From: Shinella kummerowiae
Lineage (GTDB): Bacteria > Pseudomonadota > Alphaproteobacteria > Rhizobiales > Rhizobiaceae
Direction of reading: 5' to 3'
DNA length: 64,000 bases
Assembly: GCF_009827055.1 (NCBI RefSeq)
Contig: NZ_WUMK01000009.1
Span: 62,001 to 126,000 of the forward strand
This document shows positions 52,909 through 60,776 of the stretch, one piece after another. Position 1 is the first letter of the stretch, and every line of letters begins with the position of its first letter. The translations under genes and the position numbers were made by a program. A model generated the notes under the pieces. The model did no database searches and had not been told where the DNA came from. It was given only the letters and a program-made list of their open reading frames with translations.

Positions 52909-53256
52909 TCACGCCGCATGAAACGCCCGGCTATCCTCCGGCGCCTGATCCCGGTCGTTCAACCCATAATCCCGCACCACGCTGGCGATGCGCAGCCGGT
53001 AGGCGTCGAATACGCCGTGGCGGCCGAGGGATTGGGCGGCGCGGTGTTCCTCGGTCGTCCGCCAGGCCTTGACCGCCGCCTCGTCGCGCCAGAAGGAGAG
53101 CGAGAGCAGGCGCGTCGGGTCGGTGAGGCTCCGGAAGCGTTCTATCGAAAGGAACCCGTCGATGCCGTCGAGCAGCGGGCGGAGGTCGCGCGCGGTTTCG
53201 AGGTAATAATCCATGCGACCGGGGGCCGGCACCACTTCGAAGATCACGGCGATCAT
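52909..53256 (-). CDS. ABM-domain (antibiotic biosynthesis monooxygenase-like) protein
   Basis: 115 residues with the dimeric ferredoxin-like ABM pattern: MIAVIFEVVPAPGRMDYYLE, then DGFLSIERF and LLSLSFWRDEAAVKAWR with HRAAQ. Members are cofactor-free oxygenases or heme-degrading enzymes; no heme ligand can be assigned. The ATG overlaps the NIPSNAP stop (ATGA), so both are one operon. Confidence 0.85.
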   Translation of the reverse strand: MIAVIFEVVPAPGRMDYYLETARDLRPLLDGIDGFLSIERFRSLTDPTRLLSLSFWRDEAAVKAWRTTEEHRAAQSLGRHGVFDAYRLRIASVVRDYGLNDRDQAPEDSRAFHAA

Positions 53257-53582
53257 GGCGTCACCTTGGGTGCATGCGGCAGCGAGACGTTTTTGAGGAA
53301 GATGCGGTCCTCCTTCAGGATGAAGCGCTCGCTGCTGGCGAAGTCGTAGTTTTCGCGGCCGAGCGGATCGGAAGCAAGCCGGGCGCGATAGGCCTCGTAG
53401 GCGGCAAGATTTTCAATGTTGTAGACACCGTAGGCCGTGGTGGCGGAGCCCTCATGCGGGCCGAAATAGCCGATCAGGTCGGCGCCGCAGCGTGGGATCG
53501 CCTGGCCCCAGTTGCGGGCATAGGTGGCGAAAGCATCCTTCTTGAACGGGTCGATCTTGTAGCGGATGAAGCAGGTGATCAT
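53253..53582 (-). CDS. NIPSNAP family protein
   Basis: 109 residues from ATG at 53582; the ATG at 53588 is too close to the AAAGGG site. The pattern ITCFIRYKIDPFKKDAFATY, then GADLIGYFGPHEGSATTAYG and a C-terminal strand is the NIPSNAP dimeric alpha/beta barrel. It is related in fold to the ABM protein it is coupled to. It is divergent from an ArsR regulator whose start overlaps an inverted repeat, so the pair is probably under that regulator. Confidence 0.85.
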   Translation of the reverse strand: MITCFIRYKIDPFKKDAFATYARNWGQAIPRCGADLIGYFGPHEGSATTAYGVYNIENLAAYEAYRARLASDPLGRENYDFASSERFILKEDRIFLKNVSLPHAPKVTP

Positions 53583-53688
53583 CGTCATTTCCCTTTGTCT
53601 TGCGCGATCCCGGAGGCAAAACCGCTCGCGCACATTGCTGGAATTGCCTCGTTTGAGACACCCGCTTTTCCCATATTGCCCGACATGA

Positions 53689-53712
53689 ATGCTTCGGCTA
53701 ACATCGAAGTAT
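53689..53712. promoter_or_regulatory. ArsR-type operator overlapping the regulator start
   Basis: Arms ATGCTTCG and CGAAGTAT with an 8-nt spacer, 7 of 8 positions symmetric. The right arm includes the first bases of the regulator ATG. This is a plausible autoregulatory site that also serves the divergent NIPSNAP/ABM genes. Confidence 0.55.
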
Positions 53713-54388
53713 GAAGGAAGGCCCGGACATTTCCCAGATCGGCGCGCTCATCGGCGATCCCGCGCGCGCCAACATGCTGACCGCGCTGATGGGCGGCCAG
53801 GCGCTGACGGCGACCGAGCTTGCCGGTGCCGCCGGCATCACCCTGCAGACCGCAAGCTCGCACCTTTCCAAGCTGGAGGCAGGCGCGCTGATCGCCCAGC
53901 GCAAGCAGGGCCGGCACCGCTATTTCGCGCTCGCCGACGACGAGGTCGGCCTGCTGCTCGAAAACATCATGGGCTTTGCCGCCAATCGCGGGCACCTGCG
54001 CACGCGCCCCGGCCCGAAGGACCCGGCGCTGCGCAAAGCGCGCGTCTGCTACAACCACCTCGCCGGCGATTTCGGCGTGCGCATGCTGGACCGGCTGGTG
54101 GCGGATGGCGACGTGACGCTGGACGGCGACGATGCCGCGCTGACTCAATCCGGCGAGGCCCGCATCGCCGCCATCGGCATCGACGTGCCCGCCCTTCGCG
54201 CCCAGCGTCGCCCCGTCTGCCGCACCTGCCTCGACTGGAGCGAACGGCGCTCGCATCTCGCTGGTTCGCTGGGCGAAGCGCTGCTCGGCCGCTTCATCGC
54301 CGACGGCTGGGCGAAGCGCGAGAAGGACAGCCGCGCCATCCGCTTCACGGCCGAAGGCGAGCGGCGGTTCGTGGCGCTGTTTCCCTGA
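53711..54388 (+). CDS. ArsR family winged-helix regulator
   Basis: 225 residues. The winged helix is at about 8-85 (IGALIGDPARANMLTALMGG, then TELAGAAGITLQTASSHLSK and QGRHRYFALA). The long C-terminal part (about 95-225) is a second wing-like or dimerisation region with cysteines in RVCYNHLAGDFG and RPVCRTCLDW, typical of the larger ArsR members without a simple metal site. It is divergent from the NIPSNAP/ABM pair. Confidence 0.9.
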   Translation: MKEGPDISQIGALIGDPARANMLTALMGGQALTATELAGAAGITLQTASSHLSKLEAGALIAQRKQGRHRYFALADDEVGLLLENIMGFAANRGHLRTRPGPKDPALRKARVCYNHLAGDFGVRMLDRLVADGDVTLDGDDAALTQSGEARIAAIGIDVPALRAQRRPVCRTCLDWSERRSHLAGSLGEALLGRFIADGWAKREKDSRAIRFTAEGERRFVALFP

Positions 54389-54394
54389 ACGAGA

Positions 54395-54418
54395 AAGGGC
54401 GGCCCGAAAGCCGCCCTT
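54395..54418. terminator. Shared terminator between the ArsR and RTX genes
   Basis: A 9-bp perfect stem AAGGGCGGC/GCCGCCCTT with a CCGAAA loop between convergent genes. Read on the minus strand it is followed by TCTC, a weak T-run. Confidence 0.65.
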
Positions 54419-54443
54419 CAAACGCCTGCGACGCAAGACCCGT

Positions 54444-55907
54444 TTACAGGATGAAGTCCCCGTTCAGCAGCGTCATGGCGTCATCGAGGTGGATCGAAAA
54501 ATCCGCCTTCTTGTCGCCGTTCACGTCACCGTGGATATAGGTATCCGAGGCCGTCCTGTCGTAGATCAACTGTCCGGCCTTGCCGGTAAAGCCGCCTTCG
54601 TTCGCGATGAAGGCAAAGGCCTGGTTGCCTGCGACCGTCGTGTTGGCGTCGATCGCCGACAGATTGATGCGGTCGCCCCTGACGAAATCGTGGATCGTAT
54701 CCTGGCCGCTGGCGGCGACGGTTGAGTCCTTGATCGACGTGAAGACGAACGTATCGTTTCCGGACCCGCCAATGAGATCGTCGGCGCCCAGACCGCCATA
54801 GACCTTGTCCTGGCCGCCGCCGGCGGAAATGAAATCGTTGCCGCCCTTGCCGTTCAGCGTGTTCGCCCCGTCATTGCCACGCAGGATGTTGCGCACATCG
54901 TTGCCGATGCCGGAGATGGCGGCCGTGCCTGTCAGGCTGAGATTTTCCTGGTAATCGCCGAGGCGCCAGGTGACCGATGACCTGACCGTGTCCGTGCCGG
55001 AATCGGCGTATTCGAACCGGAGGACATCGTTGCTGTTGTCGATGATGTAGGTGTCATTGCCGGAACCGCAGACGAAGGTGTCGGCGCCGGTACCGCCATC
55101 AAGATAGTCATTGTCGGCGCCGCCATCCAAGTAGTCGTTGCCCGAGCCACCGGAAAGTAAGTCGTTGCCCGCCCCGCCCTTGATATCGTCATTGCCGGCT
55201 TCGCCGTAGAGACGATCGGCACCATCTGCCTTCGCGTAGAGATCGGCCCCATTCATGATGTCGTTGCCGGCGCCGCCGTAGAGAATGTCGGCACCGTCGC
55301 CGCCCTCCATGTCGTCGTCACCGCCACCGCCATAGATCAGGTCGCTACCAGCCTCGCCGTAGAGGTCGTCGCTGCCGGTTCCGCCATTCAGCGTGTCGTT
55401 GCCCGTGCCGCCATAAAGGCGGTTCAACGACTGCGCGGCATAGGTCACGCCCTGGATATCGGCCCAGAGAACATCGTTGCCGGCGCCGCCATAAAGGCCA
55501 TCGCCACCGATGCCGCCGACAAGCAGGTCGTTGCCTTCGTCGCCGTAGAGCTGGTCGGCGCCGGCCTGCCCGTAGATCCGGTCGTTGCCGTTGCCGCCGT
55601 AAAGGGTATCGGACGCACCGTTCCCGCTGGTCTGCCAGTTCGGTTCGTCGGTACCGCAATCGCCGAAAATACGGTCGTCGCCATCGCCGCCATAGGCCAC
55701 GTCGCCTTCGGTGTAGTCGTTACCATTGTTGTAGATGTCGCCGAAGATGGTGTCGTTGCCGCCATAGCCGCGGATTGCACCCTTGTGGCTTGCGCTGTCC
55801 ATGTCGCTGGCATTGTCGTAGGTTCCATCGCCCAGAACGCGCGCGGTGCCCCACAGAACGTCATCGCTGTTGGTGCCTTTGATCTTGCCATTCGGATCTC
55901 TTGCCAT
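54444..55907 (-). CDS. RTX calcium-binding protein, type I secretion client
   Basis: 487 residues made mostly of GGxGxDxLx nonapeptide repeats (for example GGAGNDVLWAD, GGSGNDYLDGGADNDYLDGG) arranged in several blocks from about 40 to 380. The C-terminal 90 residues (SGQDTIHDFVRGDRINLSAI, then a hydrophobic end MTLLNGDFIL) are the serralysin-like secretion domain with the hydrophobic tail typical of T1SS signals. No enzymatic domain is seen. AGGAGA precedes the ATG. The PrsDE-like exporter at 2703-5768 is the obvious candidate for its export. Confidence 0.92.
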   Translation of the reverse strand: MARDPNGKIKGTNSDDVLWGTARVLGDGTYDNASDMDSASHKGAIRGYGGNDTIFGDIYNNGNDYTEGDVAYGGDGDDRIFGDCGTDEPNWQTSGNGASDTLYGGNGNDRIYGQAGADQLYGDEGNDLLVGGIGGDGLYGGAGNDVLWADIQGVTYAAQSLNRLYGGTGNDTLNGGTGSDDLYGEAGSDLIYGGGGDDDMEGGDGADILYGGAGNDIMNGADLYAKADGADRLYGEAGNDDIKGGAGNDLLSGGSGNDYLDGGADNDYLDGGTGADTFVCGSGNDTYIIDNSNDVLRFEYADSGTDTVRSSVTWRLGDYQENLSLTGTAAISGIGNDVRNILRGNDGANTLNGKGGNDFISAGGGQDKVYGGLGADDLIGGSGNDTFVFTSIKDSTVAASGQDTIHDFVRGDRINLSAIDANTTVAGNQAFAFIANEGGFTGKAGQLIYDRTASDTYIHGDVNGDKKADFSIHLDDAMTLLNGDFIL

Positions 55908-56145
55908 TTCGATCTCCTGGTAGAACGGGTGCCGTCAATGGCTGCACTATAGGGCAGCGACCCGACGCCCATGTTCCCAGGGTAACAGCGCGGGGCGGCA
56001 AAACACAACTCGACCTTGCGAAAACCGCAACACAAGGTTGCCGCAAAACAGCCCTGCCAATCTGGCAATTGTCGCCTTCGGCCCTTTGGTGTAGGGAAGC
56101 CGCGCTTGCCGGGCGTATCGGTGCTCCCAAAGGAAAGACGACGAC

Positions 56146-56835
56146 ATGGACGGTTTCGACCTCATCATTTTCGACTGCGACGGTGTTCTGGTCGATTCGG
56201 AAATCATCGCGGCGGAGGTTGAATCCCGGCTTCTGACGGAGGCCGGCTATCCGATCGGCGTCGAGGAAATGGGCGAGCGCTTTGCCGGCATGACCTGGCA
56301 GAACATCCTGCTGACGATCGAACGCGAAGCCTCCATTCCGCTTTCGGCCTCGCTGCTCGACAAGTCGGAAAAGCTGCTCGACGCGCGGCTTGCCGCCGAG
56401 GTGAAGGTGATCGACGGCGTCAAGCTGATGCTCTCGCGCATCCGCAAGCCCTATTGCATCTGCTCGAATTCCTCCTTCCACCGCCTCGACATGATGCTGT
56501 CGAAGGTCGGCCTCAAGCAGGTTTTCGCGCCGCATATCTATTCCGCCAAGGATCTCGGACCGGACCGCGTCAAGCCGAAGCCGGACATCTTCCTGCACGG
56601 CGCCAAGCAGTTCAACGCCGATCCGGCACGCACGCTGGTCATCGAGGATTCGGTGCATGGCATTGCAGGTGCGCGCGCCGCCGGCATGCGCGTCGTCGGC
56701 TTCACCGGCGCCTCGCACACCTACCCTTCCCATGCCGACCGCCTGACGGAAGCCGGTGCGGAAACGGTGATCTCGCGCATGAGCGAGCTGCCGGGTGTCA
56801 TCACGGCGCTTGCCGAATGGCAGGAAGCGATCTGA
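56146..56835 (+). CDS. HAD family phosphatase (beta-phosphoglucomutase/GPH-like)
   Basis: 229 residues. Motif I is IIFDCDGVLVDSE with both Asp, motif II is CICSNSS, motif III lysine is in KPKPDIFLHGA, and motif IV is LVIEDSVHGIAGARAAGM. The alpha-helical cap lies between about 18 and 80. Likely a sugar-phosphate phosphatase or mutase. AAAGGAA precedes the ATG. It ends 2 bp before the tandem repeat at 56838. Confidence 0.92.
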   Translation: MDGFDLIIFDCDGVLVDSEIIAAEVESRLLTEAGYPIGVEEMGERFAGMTWQNILLTIEREASIPLSASLLDKSEKLLDARLAAEVKVIDGVKLMLSRIRKPYCICSNSSFHRLDMMLSKVGLKQVFAPHIYSAKDLGPDRVKPKPDIFLHGAKQFNADPARTLVIEDSVHGIAGARAAGMRVVGFTGASHTYPSHADRLTEAGAETVISRMSELPGVITALAEWQEAI

Positions 56836-56837
56836 TC

Positions 56838-56930
<93 letters not shown>

Positions 56931-56934
56931 CCTC

Positions 56935-57489
56935 TTACTTCGTATTGTACGGACCTTCGTCGAAGCCGACATAGACCTTCGTGAAGCCGCCGGAACCGCC
57001 TGGCAGGGCGACATTGGCCTGCGTGAAGACGAACTGGCCGGTCGTCGTGTTGATCGAGTGCTGCACGAGTTCGGAATAGAGCGTCGTCTTTTCGTCCGTC
57101 GCGGCGACCCGGATCGGCACATTCACCGTACCACCCGTACCGGCCGGCCCCTCGACCACGCGGCCCTGCACCATCACGGTCACGACGAGCTGGTTTTCGT
57201 TCAGCACGCACTGGCGCGTCGTATCGGCGAGCGTCACCTGATAGAGCAGCTTTTGCGGATCGTCCTTGGCGCCCTTGGCATAGCGACGAAGCACCGCCGT
57301 GCCATCCCGCAGATAGACCTGCGGGCACGCCCCCTGGACGACCGCCGTTCCGGTCTGCTGCTGGTGTGCGGTCTGCACGCCGGACGGGTCAGTCGTCACG
57401 CCCATATTGGCATTGTCGGTCTGGTTGCAGCCGGCGACGACAGCAAGAAGGGAGATGCCGAGAAAGCGGCGGATATTCAGTCCAAACAC
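56935..57489 (-). CDS. Lipoprotein of unknown function
   Basis: 184 residues from a GTG start at 57489. The leader MFGLNIRRFLGISLLAVVAG ends in a lipobox cysteine (Cys21). The mature part has two Cys (ACPQVYLRDG and RQCVLNE) and strand-rich segments (LLYQVTLADT, LVVTVMVQGRVVEGPAGTGG). Probably a periplasm-facing envelope lipoprotein. Confidence 0.75.
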   Translation of the reverse strand: MFGLNIRRFLGISLLAVVAGCNQTDNANMGVTTDPSGVQTAHQQQTGTAVVQGACPQVYLRDGTAVLRRYAKGAKDDPQKLLYQVTLADTTRQCVLNENQLVVTVMVQGRVVEGPAGTGGTVNVPIRVAATDEKTTLYSELVQHSINTTTGQFVFTQANVALPGGSGGFTKVYVGFDEGPYNTK

Positions 57490-57813
57490 GTTACTTGTAC
57501 CCCTGCGATCAGGCCCCGCCCCCGGCGACCAAGCCTTTCGGAACTCTTTTAGCGGGCCTTTTCACGACCCTAGGCGATGGTCTATAGCAGCGGCGTGGCG
57601 AAAAATCGATTGTCGAATGAAACCGCCCGCAGAATTTCGGACAAGCCCGTTTCAACGGGCATGACGCAACGGCATTGCCACGATCTGCCGCAAAGAGACC
57701 TGCGGCATGCGTGGCCTTTCGGGTAAGGTCGGAAGGACGATGGCAGCACAGCGACCGAACGACCGGCGGACGTTACCCTCCGCAAATCCCAACAATTCCA
57801 AGGACCTTTGAAC
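57490..57813. other. 324-bp divergent intergenic region
   Basis: Promoter region between the lipoprotein gene and thrC. No riboswitch, RNA gene or further open frame with a ribosome binding site is recognised. Confidence 0.5.
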
Positions 57814-59211
57814 GTGGATTATGTTTCGACACGGGGCGAGGCCCCTTCCCTCGGTTTCTCCGATGCGCTTCTGGCGGGTCTTGCCCGCGACGGCGGCCTC
57901 TACGTGCCGCGCGAATGGCCGACCTTCTCGAAGAAGGAAATCCGGGCGCTGCGCGGAAAATCCTACCAGGAGATCGCCTTCACCGTGCTGACACCCTTCG
58001 TCGAGGGTGACATTCCCGCCGACAAGTTCCGCGCGATGATCGACGAAGCCTATGCCACCTTCCGCCATCCGGCGATCGCGCCGCTGGTGCAGACCGGGCC
58101 GAACGCCTTCGTCCTCGAACTCTTCCACGGCACGACGCTCGCCTTCAAGGACGTGGCGATGCAGTTGCTCGCCCGCCTGATGGACCATGCGCTTGCCGTG
58201 CGCGGCGAGCGGGCCACCATCGTCGGCGCCACCTCGGGCGATACCGGCGGGGCGGCGATCGACGCCTTTGCGGGCCGCGAGCGTACCGACATCTTCATCC
58301 TGTTCCCGGAGGGCAAGGTCTCGCCGGTGCAGCAGCGCCAGATGACCACGTCCAAGCAGAAGAACGTGCACGCGCTTGCCATCCAGGGTAATTTCGACGA
58401 CTGCCAGGACCTCGTGAAGGCGATGTTCAACGACACGAAGTTCCGCGACCGGATGAAGCTTTCCGGCGTCAACTCGATCAACTGGGCGCGCATCATGGCC
58501 CAGATCGTCTATTACTTCACCAGCGCCGTGGCACTCGGCGCGCCGGATCGCAAGATCTCGTTCACCGTGCCGACCGGCAATTTCGGCGATATCTTCGCCG
58601 GCTACGCCGCCAAGCGCATGGGCCTGCCGATCGACAAGCTGGTGATCGCCACCAACGAGAACGACATTCTCGCCCGCACGCTGAAGACCGGTCGCTACGA
58701 GATGAAGGGCGTGAAGGCTACCACCTCGCCCTCGATGGACATCCAGATTTCCTCGAACTTCGAGCGCCTGCTGTTCGAGGCCAGCGATCGCGATGCCGGC
58801 GCGGTGCGCCGCGCCATGGCGAGCCTCAAGCAATCGAGCGCCTTCGACATCGAGCCGCACGCGCTGAAGACGATCCGCAAGAAATTCCGCGCCGGCCGCG
58901 CCTCGGAAAAGCAGGTCGCCCAGACGATCAAGGACACGCTGAAGGACACCGGCTACCTGCTCGATCCGCATTCGGCAATCGGCGTCTTCGTCGCCGCCAA
59001 GCACGAAAAGCCCGGTTCGCCAATGGTTACGCTTGCCACCGCCCACCCGGCAAAATTCCCTGCCGCAGTAAAATCGGCCTGCGGTATTGACCCGGCGCTT
59101 CCATCATGGCTTGCTGATCTGATGCAAAGGGAGGAGCGTTTTGACGTGCTGAGTTCTGAACTCGACGTCGTGGAAGCCTTCATCGGCGACCATTCGCGAA
59201 TCCGGGGCTAG
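57814..59211 (+). CDS. thrC: Threonine synthase
   Basis: 465 residues from GTG at 57814, with AAGGA 9 nt upstream; a TTG two codons earlier is too close to it. The N-terminus DYVSTRGEAPSLGFSDALLA is typical. The PLP lysine is Lys112 in HGTTLAFKDVAMQLL, and the phosphate-binding loop is ATSGDTGGAA. This is the longer, type II form. It makes L-threonine from O-phosphohomoserine in the cytosol. Confidence 0.96.
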   Translation: MDYVSTRGEAPSLGFSDALLAGLARDGGLYVPREWPTFSKKEIRALRGKSYQEIAFTVLTPFVEGDIPADKFRAMIDEAYATFRHPAIAPLVQTGPNAFVLELFHGTTLAFKDVAMQLLARLMDHALAVRGERATIVGATSGDTGGAAIDAFAGRERTDIFILFPEGKVSPVQQRQMTTSKQKNVHALAIQGNFDDCQDLVKAMFNDTKFRDRMKLSGVNSINWARIMAQIVYYFTSAVALGAPDRKISFTVPTGNFGDIFAGYAAKRMGLPIDKLVIATNENDILARTLKTGRYEMKGVKATTSPSMDIQISSNFERLLFEASDRDAGAVRRAMASLKQSSAFDIEPHALKTIRKKFRAGRASEKQVAQTIKDTLKDTGYLLDPHSAIGVFVAAKHEKPGSPMVTLATAHPAKFPAAVKSACGIDPALPSWLADLMQREERFDVLSSELDVVEAFIGDHSRIRG

Positions 59212-59308
59212 GGCAATTCCGGAAGCGGTTTCGTCAGGGATTGTGTGATCACAGGAGGGCATGTCCAGTCTCCAGGCGAGCGGACATGCTGAAACGCAGA
59301 AAGTGCGC

Positions 59309-60607
59309 ATGATGAAAGTTGAGTGCACCCGGCTTGCTTCCGGGTTGACCGTGGTGACCGAAAACATGCCGCATCTGGAGAGTGTCGCTCTCGGCGTGTG
59401 GATCAAGTCCGGGTCGCGAAACGAAACCACGGACGAGCACGGCATCGCCCACCTTCTGGAACACATGGCCTTCAAAGGCACGGAGCGCCGCTCCGCCCGG
59501 CAAATCGCCGAGGAAATCGAGAATGTCGGCGGCGAAGTCAACGCCGCGACATCCACGGAAACCACCTCCTACTATGCCCGCGTCTTGAAGGACCATGTGC
59601 CGCTCGCGGTCGATATCCTCGCCGACATCCTGACGGAATCCGTCTTCGACGAGGACGAGCTTCGCCGCGAGAAACACGTCATCCTGCAGGAAATCGGCGC
59701 GGCGAACGACACGCCCGACGACGTGGTCTTCGACAAGTTCTCCGAAGTCGCCTACCGCGACCAGATCATCGGCCGCGCCATCCTCGGCACGCCGGACTCG
59801 GTGCTCTCCTTCACGCCCGGTGAAATCCGCCACTATCTCGACCGCAACTACACGACGGACCGCATGTTCGTCGTCGCGGCCGGTGCCGTGAACCACGACG
59901 AGTTCGTGCGCCAGGTCGAGGACCGTTTTTCGAGCCTGCCGACCGCGCCGAAGATCTCGCCCGTCTTCGAGCCCGCCCGCTATACCGGCGGCGACATCCG
60001 TGAGACGCGCGACCTCATGGACGCGCAGGTCCTGCTCGGCTTCGAAGGCAAGGCCTATCACGCCCGCGACTTCTACTGTTCGCAGATCCTCGCCAACATC
60101 CTCGGCGGTGGCATGTCCTCCCGCCTCTTCCAGGAAGTGCGCGAGCATCGCGGCCTCTGTTACTCGATCTACGCCTTCCACTGGGGCTTTTCCGATACCG
60201 GCATTTTCGGCATCCATGCCGCGACGGGCGGCGAGAACCTGCCGGAACTGATGCCCGTCATCTTCGACGAACTGAAGAAATCCTCGGACACGATCGAGCA
60301 GCAGGAAATCGAGCGCGCCCGCGCGCAGATCCGCGCCCAGCTCCTGATGGGTCAGGAAAGCCCGGCCGCCCGCGCCGGCCAGATCGCCCGCCAGATGATG
60401 CTCTACGGCCGCCCGATCCCCAACGAGGAACTGATGGAACGCCTCGCCGGCATCACCATCGAACGCCTCACCGACCTCGCCGGCCGCCTGTTCTTCGACA
60501 CCGCCCCGACGATCTCGGCGATCGGACCGCTCGACCATCTCGTGCCCACCGGCGACATTGCGCGCTCACTTGCGCGCGGGACCGTGCCGGAGCGCGCGGC
60601 GGGCTGA
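59309..60607 (+). CDS. M16 family zinc peptidase (processing-protease-like)
   Basis: About 432 residues from ATG at 59309; an in-frame ATG at 59261 has GGAGG only 2 nt upstream and would add 16 residues. The inverted zinc motif is HLLEH (about 48-52), with the third ligand in REKHVILQEI. The C-terminal half is the inactive M16 repeat. Bacterial homologues of mitochondrial processing peptidase are common next to thrC in rhizobia. The natural substrate is unknown. Confidence 0.93.
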   Translation: MMKVECTRLASGLTVVTENMPHLESVALGVWIKSGSRNETTDEHGIAHLLEHMAFKGTERRSARQIAEEIENVGGEVNAATSTETTSYYARVLKDHVPLAVDILADILTESVFDEDELRREKHVILQEIGAANDTPDDVVFDKFSEVAYRDQIIGRAILGTPDSVLSFTPGEIRHYLDRNYTTDRMFVVAAGAVNHDEFVRQVEDRFSSLPTAPKISPVFEPARYTGGDIRETRDLMDAQVLLGFEGKAYHARDFYCSQILANILGGGMSSRLFQEVREHRGLCYSIYAFHWGFSDTGIFGIHAATGGENLPELMPVIFDELKKSSDTIEQQEIERARAQIRAQLLMGQESPAARAGQIARQMMLYGRPIPNEELMERLAGITIERLTDLAGRLFFDTAPTISAIGPLDHLVPTGDIARSLARGTVPERAAG

Positions 60608-60776
60608 GGGGACCTCCCGGCCCCGTCGCCAACACGCCCGCCTGACAGCCGACCAGCGGGAGCTTGGGATATCGACGCCATGCTTGCGCCTGGCCGCGAT
60701 ATTCGATTGACGCAAAGCCGCTTTTCATCGAGTTCTTACGGATCATCGTATCCATGACTTGCGGATCCCCACATCC

